Source: Nocardia sp. NBC_00508 (GTDB lineage: Bacteria > Actinomycetota > Actinomycetes > Mycobacteriales > Mycobacteriaceae). Taken from it: a stretch of 64,000 nt of DNA. Both the position numbers and the translations under genes were made by a program. Below are positions 39,574 to 47,232 of the stretch, in pieces. Every line of letters begins with the position of its first letter. The stretch's first letter is position 1. A model generated the notes under the pieces. The model was not told the origin of the DNA and made no database searches. It saw only the letters and a list, made by a program, of their open reading frames with translations. The DNA lies in the NCBI RefSeq assembly GCF_036346875.1, contig NZ_CP107852.1, positions 4,526,001 to 4,590,000 on the forward strand, written 5' to 3'.

Positions 39574-40536
39574 ATGACAACGGAATTCGCCCCGCTGAAC
39601 CCGACGAGCACGACCACGACGCGCCGCCTGCAGTTCCGTGCCTACGGCGGGCCCGAGGTACTCGAACTCGCCGAAGTGCCGTTGCCGCAGCCGGATCGCG
39701 GGCAGGTCCGCGTTCGCGTCCGGGCGGCGGGGATCAACGGCCGCGACTCCAAGATGCGTGCGGGCCTGTTCGAGCCGGGCGCGACCGCGCCGGCGGTTGC
39801 GGGCACTGTCGGAATCGAAATGGCAGGCGTGATCGATGCGGTCGGCGCCGACGTCACCGAGTGGACAGTGGGACAGCCGGTATTCGGTCGCACCGCGGCC
39901 TTCGACGCGGTCGCAGGCCACGCCCTCGCGCCGGTTGGTGACATTGTCGCCAAACCGGATTCGCTCGGTTTCGTACAGGCGGCGGCGTTGCCGGTCGCCA
40001 CCGAGGCGGCTTACCGGACGCTGCGACAGCTCGACGTGCGCGACGGGCAAACACTGCTGGTGCATGCGGCCGCGGGCGGAGTCGGCCTGATGGCAGTCCA
40101 ACTCGCCCGCTTGCGCGGCGCCACGGTCGTCGGTACCGCCAGCGAGGCAAACCATGATTTTCTGCGCGATATCGGAGCCATCCCGGTGACTTACGGCGAC
40201 GGCCTGGTCGAACGGATCAGGAGTGCGGCGCCGCAAGGCATCGACGCGGTGCTCGACGGCTCTGGTCGCGGTGTGCTGCCGCTGTCGATCGCGCTCACCG
40301 GTGACCCGGCCAAAGTGATCACCATCGCCGACCTCGGCGCCGCGCAATACGGGGTGCGCTTCTCCACCGAGATCGTCCCCATTCCGGAGGCCATGGCCGA
40401 GCATCTGACGTTGTTCGAAAGCGGGCGCCTGCGCATGCCTATCGAAGCGGTGTTCCCGCTCGAGGAAGCCGCCGACGCCTATCGCCGTCTCGATGCGGGT
40501 CACCTGCGCGGCAAGATCGTCGTCGCGGTCGCCTGA
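39574..40536 (+). CDS. NADPH-dependent quinone oxidoreductase (MDR family)
   Basis: The 320-residue protein is a medium-chain dehydrogenase of the zeta-crystallin/QOR type: RFRAYGGPEVLELAEVPLPQ, GIEMAGVIDAVG, VHAAAGGVGLMAVQLARLRG (Rossmann loop). It lacks the structural and catalytic zinc ligands. It would reduce quinones or enones with NADPH. It is divergent from MarR with palindromes between. The next gene, a cupin, follows 24 bp downstream. ATG 39574 is chosen, with AAGGAA upstream; GTG 39571 is in frame. Confidence 0.9.
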   Translation: MTTEFAPLNPTSTTTTRRLQFRAYGGPEVLELAEVPLPQPDRGQVRVRVRAAGINGRDSKMRAGLFEPGATAPAVAGTVGIEMAGVIDAVGADVTEWTVGQPVFGRTAAFDAVAGHALAPVGDIVAKPDSLGFVQAAALPVATEAAYRTLRQLDVRDGQTLLVHAAAGGVGLMAVQLARLRGATVVGTASEANHDFLRDIGAIPVTYGDGLVERIRSAAPQGIDAVLDGSGRGVLPLSIALTGDPAKVITIADLGAAQYGVRFSTEIVPIPEAMAEHLTLFESGRLRMPIEAVFPLEEAADAYRRLDAGHLRGKIVVAVA

Positions 40537-40560
40537 TTCGCTCGGCCGACAAGGAAGATC

Positions 40561-41103
40561 ATGATCCCTGACGAGCTTTCCGACAGCCCTGTCCATGGTG
40601 CGATCCCACCCGACGATCCTCGCCGTCAGCTGACTGTCGCCGACGCGAATTCCGGTGCCGGACTGCGGCATCTGGCGTTGGCGGGCAACGTCTACAGCAT
40701 CCTGATCCCGGGCTCGGCGACGAACGGCCGCTACACCCTTATCGAGATGAGGGTGCCACCGGGTGGTGGTCCACCCCCGCATCGGCACGATGTCGAGGAG
40801 ATGTTCACCGTTCTGGAGGGGAGCATCCGCTTCACCTTCCGTGGCCTGGATATCGACGTGGTAGCAGGCACGACGGTGAACATCCCGGCCAACGCGCCGC
40901 ACTTCTTCCGCAATGTCTCGGATCGGCCCGCACGCATGCTGTGCATGTGCGCACCGGCGGGACAGGAGGAGTATTTCGCGGAGGTCGGCGCCCCGCTCGA
41001 TAGCCCGACCGACAGCCCGCCGCCGCTGACCGAGGCCGAGGAGTCGCAACAGCGGGAGAAGGCGCGGCGACTCGCCGCGAAGTATCGCAGCGAACTCCTC
41101 TGA
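40561..41103 (+). CDS. Cupin-domain protein
   Basis: The 180-residue protein has a single cupin barrel with metal motif PPPHRHDVEEMFTVLEGSIR (two His and a Glu) and the second motif NIPANAPHFFRNVS. A charged tail (PPPLTEAEESQQREKARRLA) follows. Quinone-related cupins include dioxygenases and binding proteins. Operon context with the quinone oxidoreductase suggests a role in aromatic or quinone detoxification. This remains inference. Confidence 0.85.
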   Translation: MIPDELSDSPVHGAIPPDDPRRQLTVADANSGAGLRHLALAGNVYSILIPGSATNGRYTLIEMRVPPGGGPPPHRHDVEEMFTVLEGSIRFTFRGLDIDVVAGTTVNIPANAPHFFRNVSDRPARMLCMCAPAGQEEYFAEVGAPLDSPTDSPPPLTEAEESQQREKARRLAAKYRSELL

Positions 41104-41281
41104 GCTGCGTCGGCGCACGAGCAGCTATGCGGAAGCGATATTCGCGCCGGCCTGGTCGCTCCGATTTCAGCGGCGGCCGACACCGAACCGTGGCCGACCC
41201 GGTTGCGCGGACATCGCTCAGCCCGTCGCGAAACCGTGCATTCGCGGGCCCGGCCGACCACGGAATGCTTAGCATCGGAAC

Positions 41282-41929
41282 GTGGAGCGCGGATCGTTGC
41301 TGAAGGCCAAGGCGGGCGGGAAGCTGCACGGCGGCAATCATGGGATCGCGCCGGAAGAGGTGGTGGCCGCGCAGCGTGCTCGCATGTCGGTGGGGATGAT
41401 CGAGGCCGCCGCGCAGAAAGGGTATGCCGCGGTGACGGTCGCGGACGTGCTCGAGCGTGCCGGCGTCTCGCGGATGACGTTCTACCAGCATTTCGCGAAC
41501 AAGGAGGCGTGCTTCCTCGCCGCTTACGACATGGCCGTGGAGATCGTGATGACCCGGATCGGGGCGGCGCTCGCGGCCGAGAGTCCCGCGCTGGAACGCA
41601 TCGACGGCGCTCTGGACGCCTACTTCTCGACGCTCGCGCAGGAGCCGGAGGTGGCGAAGGTTTTCCTGGTCGAGGTGTATGCGGCAGGGACAGCGGTACT
41701 CCAGCGGCGACTGGCGACGCAGGCCGGTTTCGTGGACGCGTTCGCCGGCGCGCTCGGCGCGAGCTTGCCCGATCAGCGTGTGGTGGCCGAGGCGGTGATC
41801 GGCGCGGTCGTCGCGCTGGCGACCAACCGGATCGTCGCGGGGGATTTCGGCGCTCTACCGGGTTTGCGCGAACCGCTGATGTCCGCGTTGATCACCAAGC
41901 TGGTGCGGCAGGATCCGGCCGGTAGTTGA
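41282..41929 (+). CDS. TetR-family regulator
   Basis: The 215-residue protein has the N-terminal TetR HTH (MIEAAAQKGYAAVTVADVLE, AGVSRMTFYQHFANKEACFL) and a ligand domain (DALDAYFSTLAQEPEVAKVF). It stands before a P450-ferredoxin operon on the same strand, whose start is 170 bp downstream, and could control it; no clear palindrome is seen in the gap. The start GTG (41282) is uncertain. Confidence 0.85.
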   Translation: MERGSLLKAKAGGKLHGGNHGIAPEEVVAAQRARMSVGMIEAAAQKGYAAVTVADVLERAGVSRMTFYQHFANKEACFLAAYDMAVEIVMTRIGAALAAESPALERIDGALDAYFSTLAQEPEVAKVFLVEVYAAGTAVLQRRLATQAGFVDAFAGALGASLPDQRVVAEAVIGAVVALATNRIVAGDFGALPGLREPLMSALITKLVRQDPAGS

Positions 41930-42099
41930 GCAGCGCGGCCGACTTTCGCCGGTACGCGTACCGTCAACGCCGCACTCCCCGGGGCCCGATGCCCAAGGCG
42001 GCGTCGAGTAGCGGCCTGCGCCGATCTTCGCGGCGTTCGGCAGGGGAGGCTCCACGGTAGGTTTCCGATAGTGTCGACCTGTCGCAGCGTCGCGAAGGG

Positions 42100-43578
42100 A
42101 TGACGGCCATGAGTCTGCTTGTGCCCCAGTCGATCAACGAGGTTTCCGGCACGGTACGCCAGGCGCGCGCCACGTGGGCCTGGTACGCGCAGCGGGCAGG
42201 TGCGCGGCTGACCGCACGCTATCCCGCGCCGGTGCGGCCGCTGGCCGAACCACCGCCGGGCAGCGGACTGAAACCGGTGCCGGGCGACTTCGGCCTTCCC
42301 GGAATCGGCTACACCCTGCCCGCTTTGGCCGACCCGATCCGCTTCTCGCGCATGCGAGTCGGTCGCTTGGGGCCCGTCCAGTGGTTCGGCATACTCGGAC
42401 GCCGAGTGGTCGGGATCAGCAGCCCGGAGGGGCTGGAGGCGGTGATGCTGGACCGGAACAAGGCGCTGTCGGCGCAGCGCGGCTGGGAATTCCTGATCGG
42501 CCCGTTCTTTCGCGGCGGCCTGCTGCTGCGCGATTTCGACGAGCACCTGTTCCATCGGCGCATCATGCAGCAGGCGTTCACCCGGCCGCGATTGACCGGC
42601 TATCTCGACCTGACCACGCCACGGATCACCCGCGGCATCGCGGACTGGCGCCCGAGTGACGACTTCCGCGTCTACCGCGCGATCAAGAAACTGCTGCTCC
42701 AGCAGGCCACCGAGGTCTTCGCGGGCGCCGAGCTCGGCGCGGAGGCATTCCGGCTGGAGCGCGCCTTCGAGGACGCGGTGCGCGGCGGCGCCGCACTGAT
42801 CCGGACCAACGTCCCGGGTGGAGTGTGGGCCCGCGGCCTGCGCGGGCGGCGCGTGCTCGAGGAGCATTTCCGCCGCGAGTTGCCCGCCAAACGCGCGGGC
42901 GACAGCAACGACCTGTTCAGTGTCCTGTGCCGGGCGAGCACCGCCGAGGGCGAGACATTCACCGATGCCGAGGTGGTCGAGCACATGATCTTCGTGATGA
43001 TGGCCGCCCACGACACCAGCACCATCGCCGCGTCCATGCTGGTCTACGAGCTCGGCAGACATCCAGAATGGCAGCGGCGGCTGCGCGCCGAATCCGTCGC
43101 GCTGGGCAAGCCCGCGCTCGACTACGACGATCTGGACCGGTTGCCCTCGCTCGATCTCGCGTTCAAGGAGGCGTTGCGGATCTATTCGCCGGTCGCCCAG
43201 CAGGTCCGCGAAACCATCGCCGACACCGACATCCTCGGCTACTACCTTCCGAAAGGGACGCTCGTGCTGTGCGGGACGTACGGCATCATGCGCACCGAGG
43301 AGTACTGGCCTGATGCCGACGCATTCGATCCGGAGCGTTTCGCCGACCACCGTCGGGAGGACAAATCCCATCGCTTCGCGTGGGCACCCTTCGGCGGCGG
43401 CGCGCACAAGTGCATCGGCCTCTACTTCGGCGGTATGACGGTGAAAGCCTTGGTGCATCAGATGCTGTTGCGGTACCGCTGGACTGTTCCGGAGAGCTAT
43501 CGGGTGCCGCTGGTCGCGGGGACCGGCCCGGTACCCGCCGACGGTCTGCCGATCCGGCTGGAGCGGATCGGCCGATGA
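42100..43578 (+). CDS. Cytochrome P450 (class with TetR and ferredoxin neighbours)
   Basis: The 492-residue P450 has I-helix FVMMAAHDTSTIAASM, K-helix KEALRIYSPVAQQVRETI (ExxR), a PERF region (AFDPERFADHRREDK) and the heme loop FGGGAHKCIGLYFGG. The long N-terminus, before residue 55, is basic and may be disordered. The general look is that of mycobacterial CYP families acting on sterols or fatty acids, but I cannot name the CYP. It overlaps the ferredoxin gene (ATGA). Confidence 0.92.
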   Translation: MTAMSLLVPQSINEVSGTVRQARATWAWYAQRAGARLTARYPAPVRPLAEPPPGSGLKPVPGDFGLPGIGYTLPALADPIRFSRMRVGRLGPVQWFGILGRRVVGISSPEGLEAVMLDRNKALSAQRGWEFLIGPFFRGGLLLRDFDEHLFHRRIMQQAFTRPRLTGYLDLTTPRITRGIADWRPSDDFRVYRAIKKLLLQQATEVFAGAELGAEAFRLERAFEDAVRGGAALIRTNVPGGVWARGLRGRRVLEEHFRRELPAKRAGDSNDLFSVLCRASTAEGETFTDAEVVEHMIFVMMAAHDTSTIAASMLVYELGRHPEWQRRLRAESVALGKPALDYDDLDRLPSLDLAFKEALRIYSPVAQQVRETIADTDILGYYLPKGTLVLCGTYGIMRTEEYWPDADAFDPERFADHRREDKSHRFAWAPFGGGAHKCIGLYFGGMTVKALVHQMLLRYRWTVPESYRVPLVAGTGPVPADGLPIRLERIGR

Positions 43579-43763
43579 GGATCATCGCCGACCGCACCGT
43601 CTGCGCGGGCCACGGCATGTGCGAAGCCTTGGCGCCGGACTCCTTCCGCGTCGGCGACGACGGGATCGTCGCGCCGATCTCCGACACGATCGCCGCGCCG
43701 GAGCGCGGACTGCTCGAGCTCGTCGTGGAGAGCTGTCCGGTTCGAGCACTCCGGCTGGCCTGA
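43575..43763 (+). CDS. [3Fe-4S]-type ferredoxin, partner of the second P450
   Basis: The 62-residue protein, starting at ATG 43575 that overlaps the P450 stop, has Cys at VCAGHGMC (two) and ESCPVRAL (one). This is the three-Cys pattern of P450-associated [3Fe-4S] ferredoxins. Translational coupling to the P450 is certain from the overlap. Confidence 0.93.
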   Translation: MRIIADRTVCAGHGMCEALAPDSFRVGDDGIVAPISDTIAAPERGLLELVVESCPVRALRLA

Positions 43764-43882
43764 GGTCTGTGGAACAGGCGGAGTGCAGCAGCATGCCCGC
43801 CGCGCTCCGTTTTGCGTCGTCTCCGGCGGGTACCGCGAACCTCGACGAGCTGTCCATCCACTCGAGAGGACCGGTGATACTC

Positions 43883-44116
43883 ATGGCCACCTGCGCCACC
43901 TGCGGTAACGACTACGACAAGACGTTCACCATCACCCGGGACGGCGAATCCGCCATCTTCGACAGCTTCGAATGCGCGATCAACGCGATGGCCCCGACGT
44001 GCACGCACTGTTCGTGCCGAATCCTCGGTCACGGCGTCGAGGCGCGTGGGCAGTACTTCTGCTGCGCGCACTGCGCTCACGAGGCAGGTCACCCGGCCCT
44101 GGTCGACCACGTGTGA
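43883..44116 (+). CDS. Small zinc-binding protein
   Basis: From ATG 43883, 77 residues: ATCATCGNDYDKTF, then ECAINAMAPTCTHCSCRILG and YFCCAHCAHEAGH. At least four CxxC-like pairs and several His suggest two zinc sites. The type is widespread in actinobacteria next to short regulatory genes, but has no assigned role. GAGAGGA upstream supports this start. Confidence 0.75.
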   Translation: MATCATCGNDYDKTFTITRDGESAIFDSFECAINAMAPTCTHCSCRILGHGVEARGQYFCCAHCAHEAGHPALVDHV

Positions 44117-44188
44117 GCGAGTGAACCGAAGACACAGCGCGCAGGGGCACACGACGGAGCCGAGCGCCGGCGAAGTGCAGTCGTGAGC
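44111..44188 (+). repeat. Dispersed GC-rich repeat, second locus
   Basis: The sequence with landmarks GTGAGCGAG, ACACAGCGCG, GGAGCCGAGCGCCGGCGA and GTCGTGAGC matches the block at about 13053-13136 (same order, with substitutions). It lies between two unrelated genes that converge, so it is an intergenic dispersed repeat. Confidence 0.65.
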
Positions 44189-44219
44189 CGCGGAACCGGA
44201 GCGCCGATCCGCGACCGGC

Positions 44220-44957
44220 TCACTCGCGCGGAGCGCCCGCCCGCCGTGGAACGATCCCGGCGGCCGCTGCCGCGTCACTGAGCACCGCCTCGAGCATGGC
44301 TGGGGTGAGTCGTCCGGTGAAGGTGTTCTGCTGGCTCACGTGATAGCAGCCGAACAGGTGCAGCGTCGTCCGTTCGACGTCGGTCGCGGCCAGTTCCACA
44401 TGTGCGCCGTGGCCGAATTTCGGGCGCGGACGCGGCACGACCCAGCCCGCGCGTGCCAGCACCGGGAACAGCGCCTGCCAGCCGAACGCGCCGAGCACCA
44501 CCACCGAGCGCAAGGTCGGTGTCAGCAGGCGTACTTCGGTGTCCAACCAGTGGCTGCACCGGTCTCGTTCGGTAGGCGTCGGCTTGTTGTCCGGCGGAGC
44601 GCAGTGCACCGGCGCGGTGATTCGCACGCCGGTCAGCCGCAGGCCGTCATCGATGCTCGTCGACGTCGGCTGGTTGGCCAATGCCACGGCGTGCAGCGCG
44701 GCGTAGAGCACGTCCCCGCTGCGGTCGCCGGTGAACATGCGCCCGGTGCGATTGCCGCCGTGCGCGGCGGGCGCGAGTCCGACGATGAGCATTCGGGCGT
44801 CATCCGGCCCGAATCCGGGGACCGCACGGCCCCAATAGGTTTGGTCACGAAAGGCGGGGCGCTTCTGCTCGGCGGCGAGTTCGCGCCAGGCGACCAGGCG
44901 CGGGCAGGCGAAGCAGCCCGCGACCGCGGCGTCGAGTTCGGCGATGGTGCGGCACAC
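44220..44957 (-). CDS. Uracil-DNA glycosylase, family 5 (UdgB-like)
   Basis: The 245-residue protein has FeS-cluster cysteines (GCFACPRLV near 15-21; further Cys in VHCAPPDNKPTPTERDRC), the active-site segment GLAPAAHGGNRTGRMFTGDR and HVSQQNTFTGRL near the end. Family 5 UDGs are monofunctional glycosylases that remove uracil and deaminated bases from DNA without the catalytic Asp or Asn of families 1-4. Gene and neighbours show no shared operon. Confidence 0.9.
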   Translation of the reverse strand: MCRTIAELDAAVAGCFACPRLVAWRELAAEQKRPAFRDQTYWGRAVPGFGPDDARMLIVGLAPAAHGGNRTGRMFTGDRSGDVLYAALHAVALANQPTSTSIDDGLRLTGVRITAPVHCAPPDNKPTPTERDRCSHWLDTEVRLLTPTLRSVVVLGAFGWQALFPVLARAGWVVPRPRPKFGHGAHVELAATDVERTTLHLFGCYHVSQQNTFTGRLTPAMLEAVLSDAAAAAGIVPRRAGAPRE

Positions 44958-45333
44958 GTCAGCGCATGATTCGCGTCTGGATGGCGGGGTCCACGCCCCT
45001 CGGCAGGGGTGTGCGCCATGGCGCGGCCTCCGCGCCCGCGCGGTGGTGCGAACGGCCAGAGATCGAGCTGTTGTTCATCAGAACTCCGTTCGGTGGTGCC
45101 ACAGGTTCGGCGAACCGGACGATTATGCCCACTATGCATCACATGAGTTGTTCATAGCCGATCTGTCCGTCCCGGACCGATATCGTCGGACATCTGTCCA
45201 GTTCAGCGGCGTGGTGAGGGGGATATCGAGCCGGACATGTGATCGGTACCACTCGGTCCGGGTTGGTAGCATGGCGGTTCCGACCGACCGGATGCGGGTA
45301 GCTCACCCCCGGCTTCATTCGAAAGAGTCTTCC
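44958..45333. other. Intergenic region, UDG and GyrI-like pair
   Basis: About 376 bp. It holds the promoters of the divergent UDG and GyrI-like genes. The UDG frame could extend to 45142, but no conserved sequence is seen there. I see no other feature. Confidence 0.4.
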
Positions 45334-45774
45334 ATGCAGTTTGAAATCGTCGAGCGGGACGAGATATGGGTTGCCGGGCTGCCGGTGCGCAGCCCAAAGC
45401 GTGCGCTCGGAGAACTGCGTGACCGCGACCTGGAGGCCGCCTGGGCTGCCGTGCTGCACCAGGAGCTCGGCGGACCGCTGGCCAGCGCCTACACCGATTA
45501 CACCGGGGAGCTCGGCACCTATAACACGCAGATCGTCGGCTATCAGTGCGCGTCCTTCGACGACGTCACCCGCGGTCACCTGGTCGCCCGGCTGCCGCGC
45601 GGCGCCTACGCGCGGTTCTCTTCGGTCGGTAATTTCCCGCAGGTGATGACCGACCTATGGACGCAGATCGCGTACGCCGAGGAACACAACCAGATCAAAC
45701 GGACCTATACCGGCGATTTCGAGTGTTACCCGCACGCCTACAAGATCGATCTCTACCTGGCGGTCGACGCGTGA
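45334..45774 (+). CDS. GyrI-like/effector-binding protein, copy 1
   Basis: The 146-residue protein fits the GyrI-like small-molecule-binding fold: FEIVERDEIWVAGLPVRSPK, GYQCASFDDVTRGHLVARLP, ARFSSVGNFPQVMTDLWTQI, and ECYPHAYKIDLYLAV. Homologs either form the effector domain of AraC/MerR regulators or are stand-alone drug-binding proteins. There is no DNA-binding domain. The stop shares one base with the start of a paralogous gene, so the two are made together. Confidence 0.8.
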   Translation: MQFEIVERDEIWVAGLPVRSPKRALGELRDRDLEAAWAAVLHQELGGPLASAYTDYTGELGTYNTQIVGYQCASFDDVTRGHLVARLPRGAYARFSSVGNFPQVMTDLWTQIAYAEEHNQIKRTYTGDFECYPHAYKIDLYLAVDA

Positions 45775-46208
45775 TGAGCTATGCGATCGTGGTGCGAGCC
45801 GAGGCGATCTACGGCGGGTTGGTCGTCCCGAGGGTGCGTCCGAGCTTCAAGGTCAGCAACAGTGACCTGATCGAGTTCCTCAAGGACCGATTGCGCGACC
45901 GTGCGGGCGAGGATCGTCCGATGTACACGGTGTACGTGCCGGATCCGGCCGGGAACTACAACGCGGTGGTGTGCTTCGAGTACCCCTCCGCCGATGCCGT
46001 GCCGGTAGGCGACGTCCTGGTACGAGTGCCGAAAGGTGTCTACGCGCGCTTCGCGCCGAATGGCGACTATCACGATCCGGTGGAGGACGTATGGGCGCAG
46101 GTCGACGACGCGACGGCGTCGGCCGAGATCACCCGTGCCTACCGTGAAGAGATCGAGATCTGGCACGGACCGGAGTCCGTGGAACTGTTCATTTCCATCC
46201 TCGTCTAG
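45774..46208 (+). CDS. GyrI-like/effector-binding protein, copy 2
   Basis: The 144-residue product is a diverged paralog of the preceding one (VRVPKGVYARFAPNGDYHDP parallels ARLPRGAYARFSSVGNFPQ; EIEIWHGPESVELFISI parallels DFECYPHAYKIDLYLAV). The pairing hints at a heterodimer with two different binding pockets. It is translationally coupled through TGATG. No regulator domain is seen. The operon ends here. Confidence 0.75.
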   Translation: MSYAIVVRAEAIYGGLVVPRVRPSFKVSNSDLIEFLKDRLRDRAGEDRPMYTVYVPDPAGNYNAVVCFEYPSADAVPVGDVLVRVPKGVYARFAPNGDYHDPVEDVWAQVDDATASAEITRAYREEIEIWHGPESVELFISILV

Positions 46209-46458
46209 CTTGCTGGTCGATAGCTACAGCAGAACCGACTGGTCTCTTCGTTATTTCCGATATTGAGTGCAGTGCCTCTGACCTGCGAAAACATCGCATG
46301 TACCGTAGAGTTTTCGGAAAGTTAGCCGGACGGCTGGTCAATTCCTGTCGGATGACGGATACTGCCCTGGGCAACTTCATCTCGGCTCATGGGCCGTGGG
46401 GGTGCTACATGAGGCTGGGCTATCGCGCATAACAGCGCGGCGATGGAGTAGGGACAAC

Positions 46459-47232
46459 ATGACTGTGGATCTGATTGCAGTCGTGCCGACGAACTCCCTT
46501 GGGCGGGGAGTGTTTCGGTATTACGACGCGCAATCCGAGTGTGCGTTCTTTGTCGCCGAACCGAGTGTTCAGCCGACGCTCTGGCACGGGTATCTCGATG
46601 GTGCGCTGGAGGTTTACCGGCGCTTCGGGGTCGAACACGCCCTCGAATACGAGGCGGTCGCCGACGGTCGGTCGACCGCGTTGGTCTTCGCGGCGCTCGA
46701 CGCGAGCGGCGAGATGGTCGCCGGCGTGCGGATGCAGGGACCGTACACCGCTGCGCGACAGGCGCACGCGCTGGTCGAATGGGCGGGTCATCCCGGGGCG
46801 GAGCAGTTGCGCCGGATGATTGCCGATCGGATACCCGAAGGTGTGATCGAAGCCAAGGGTGCGTGGGTCGCCCGTTCTGCGCCCCACCGGGGCGAACTGA
46901 GCGCCGCGATTTCGCGCACGGTGCTGCACGGCGCGCGCCTACTCGGCGCGCGCTACGGTTTCGCCACGGTGGCGTCGTTCACCGTGCGCAGGCACCAGTC
47001 CTGCGGTGCCGTCCCCGCCGAGGGGATCCCGGCGGTTCCGTATCCCGATGAGCGCTACCAGACGGTTCCGCTGTGGTGGGATACCCGGTCGTATACGGCA
47101 TTTGCCGAGGAATCGCAGCGGTCACTGGTGCAAGCCGAGCAGGACGTGCTCGGCATACCGCCCCCTCGGCCACCCGATGCGCCGTATGGGACCGGGCGGG
47201 GAGCGGAGGATCGGCGTGGACATGGCCTGTGA
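46459..47232 (+). CDS. Acyltransferase/autoinducer-synthase-like protein (FeeM/GNAT type), inferred
   Basis: From ATG 46459 the protein is 257 residues. The order of elements is that of the GNAT-like LuxI/FeeM class: a long N-terminal region, ALVFAALDASGEMVAGVRMQ (a VxGxxR-like strand), then GAWVARSAPHRGELSAAISR, a helix and ARYGFATVASFTVRRH. Such enzymes N-acylate small amines. The 3-prime end overlaps the next gene by 17 bp. In M. tuberculosis a protein of similar length (Rv1356c, from memory) precedes moeY and the GGDEF-EAL gene, so the unit is conserved. The acyl transfer role is an inference from fold likeness. Confidence 0.5.
   Translation: MTVDLIAVVPTNSLGRGVFRYYDAQSECAFFVAEPSVQPTLWHGYLDGALEVYRRFGVEHALEYEAVADGRSTALVFAALDASGEMVAGVRMQGPYTAARQAHALVEWAGHPGAEQLRRMIADRIPEGVIEAKGAWVARSAPHRGELSAAISRTVLHGARLLGARYGFATVASFTVRRHQSCGAVPAEGIPAVPYPDERYQTVPLWWDTRSYTAFAEESQRSLVQAEQDVLGIPPPRPPDAPYGTGRGAEDRRGHGL

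Noticed and set aside
44977..45142. N-terminal extension of the uracil-DNA glycosylase
   Set aside because: The frame is open upstream, but the added residues are Arg/Gly/Pro rich and do not match the enzyme family, so I start at 44957.
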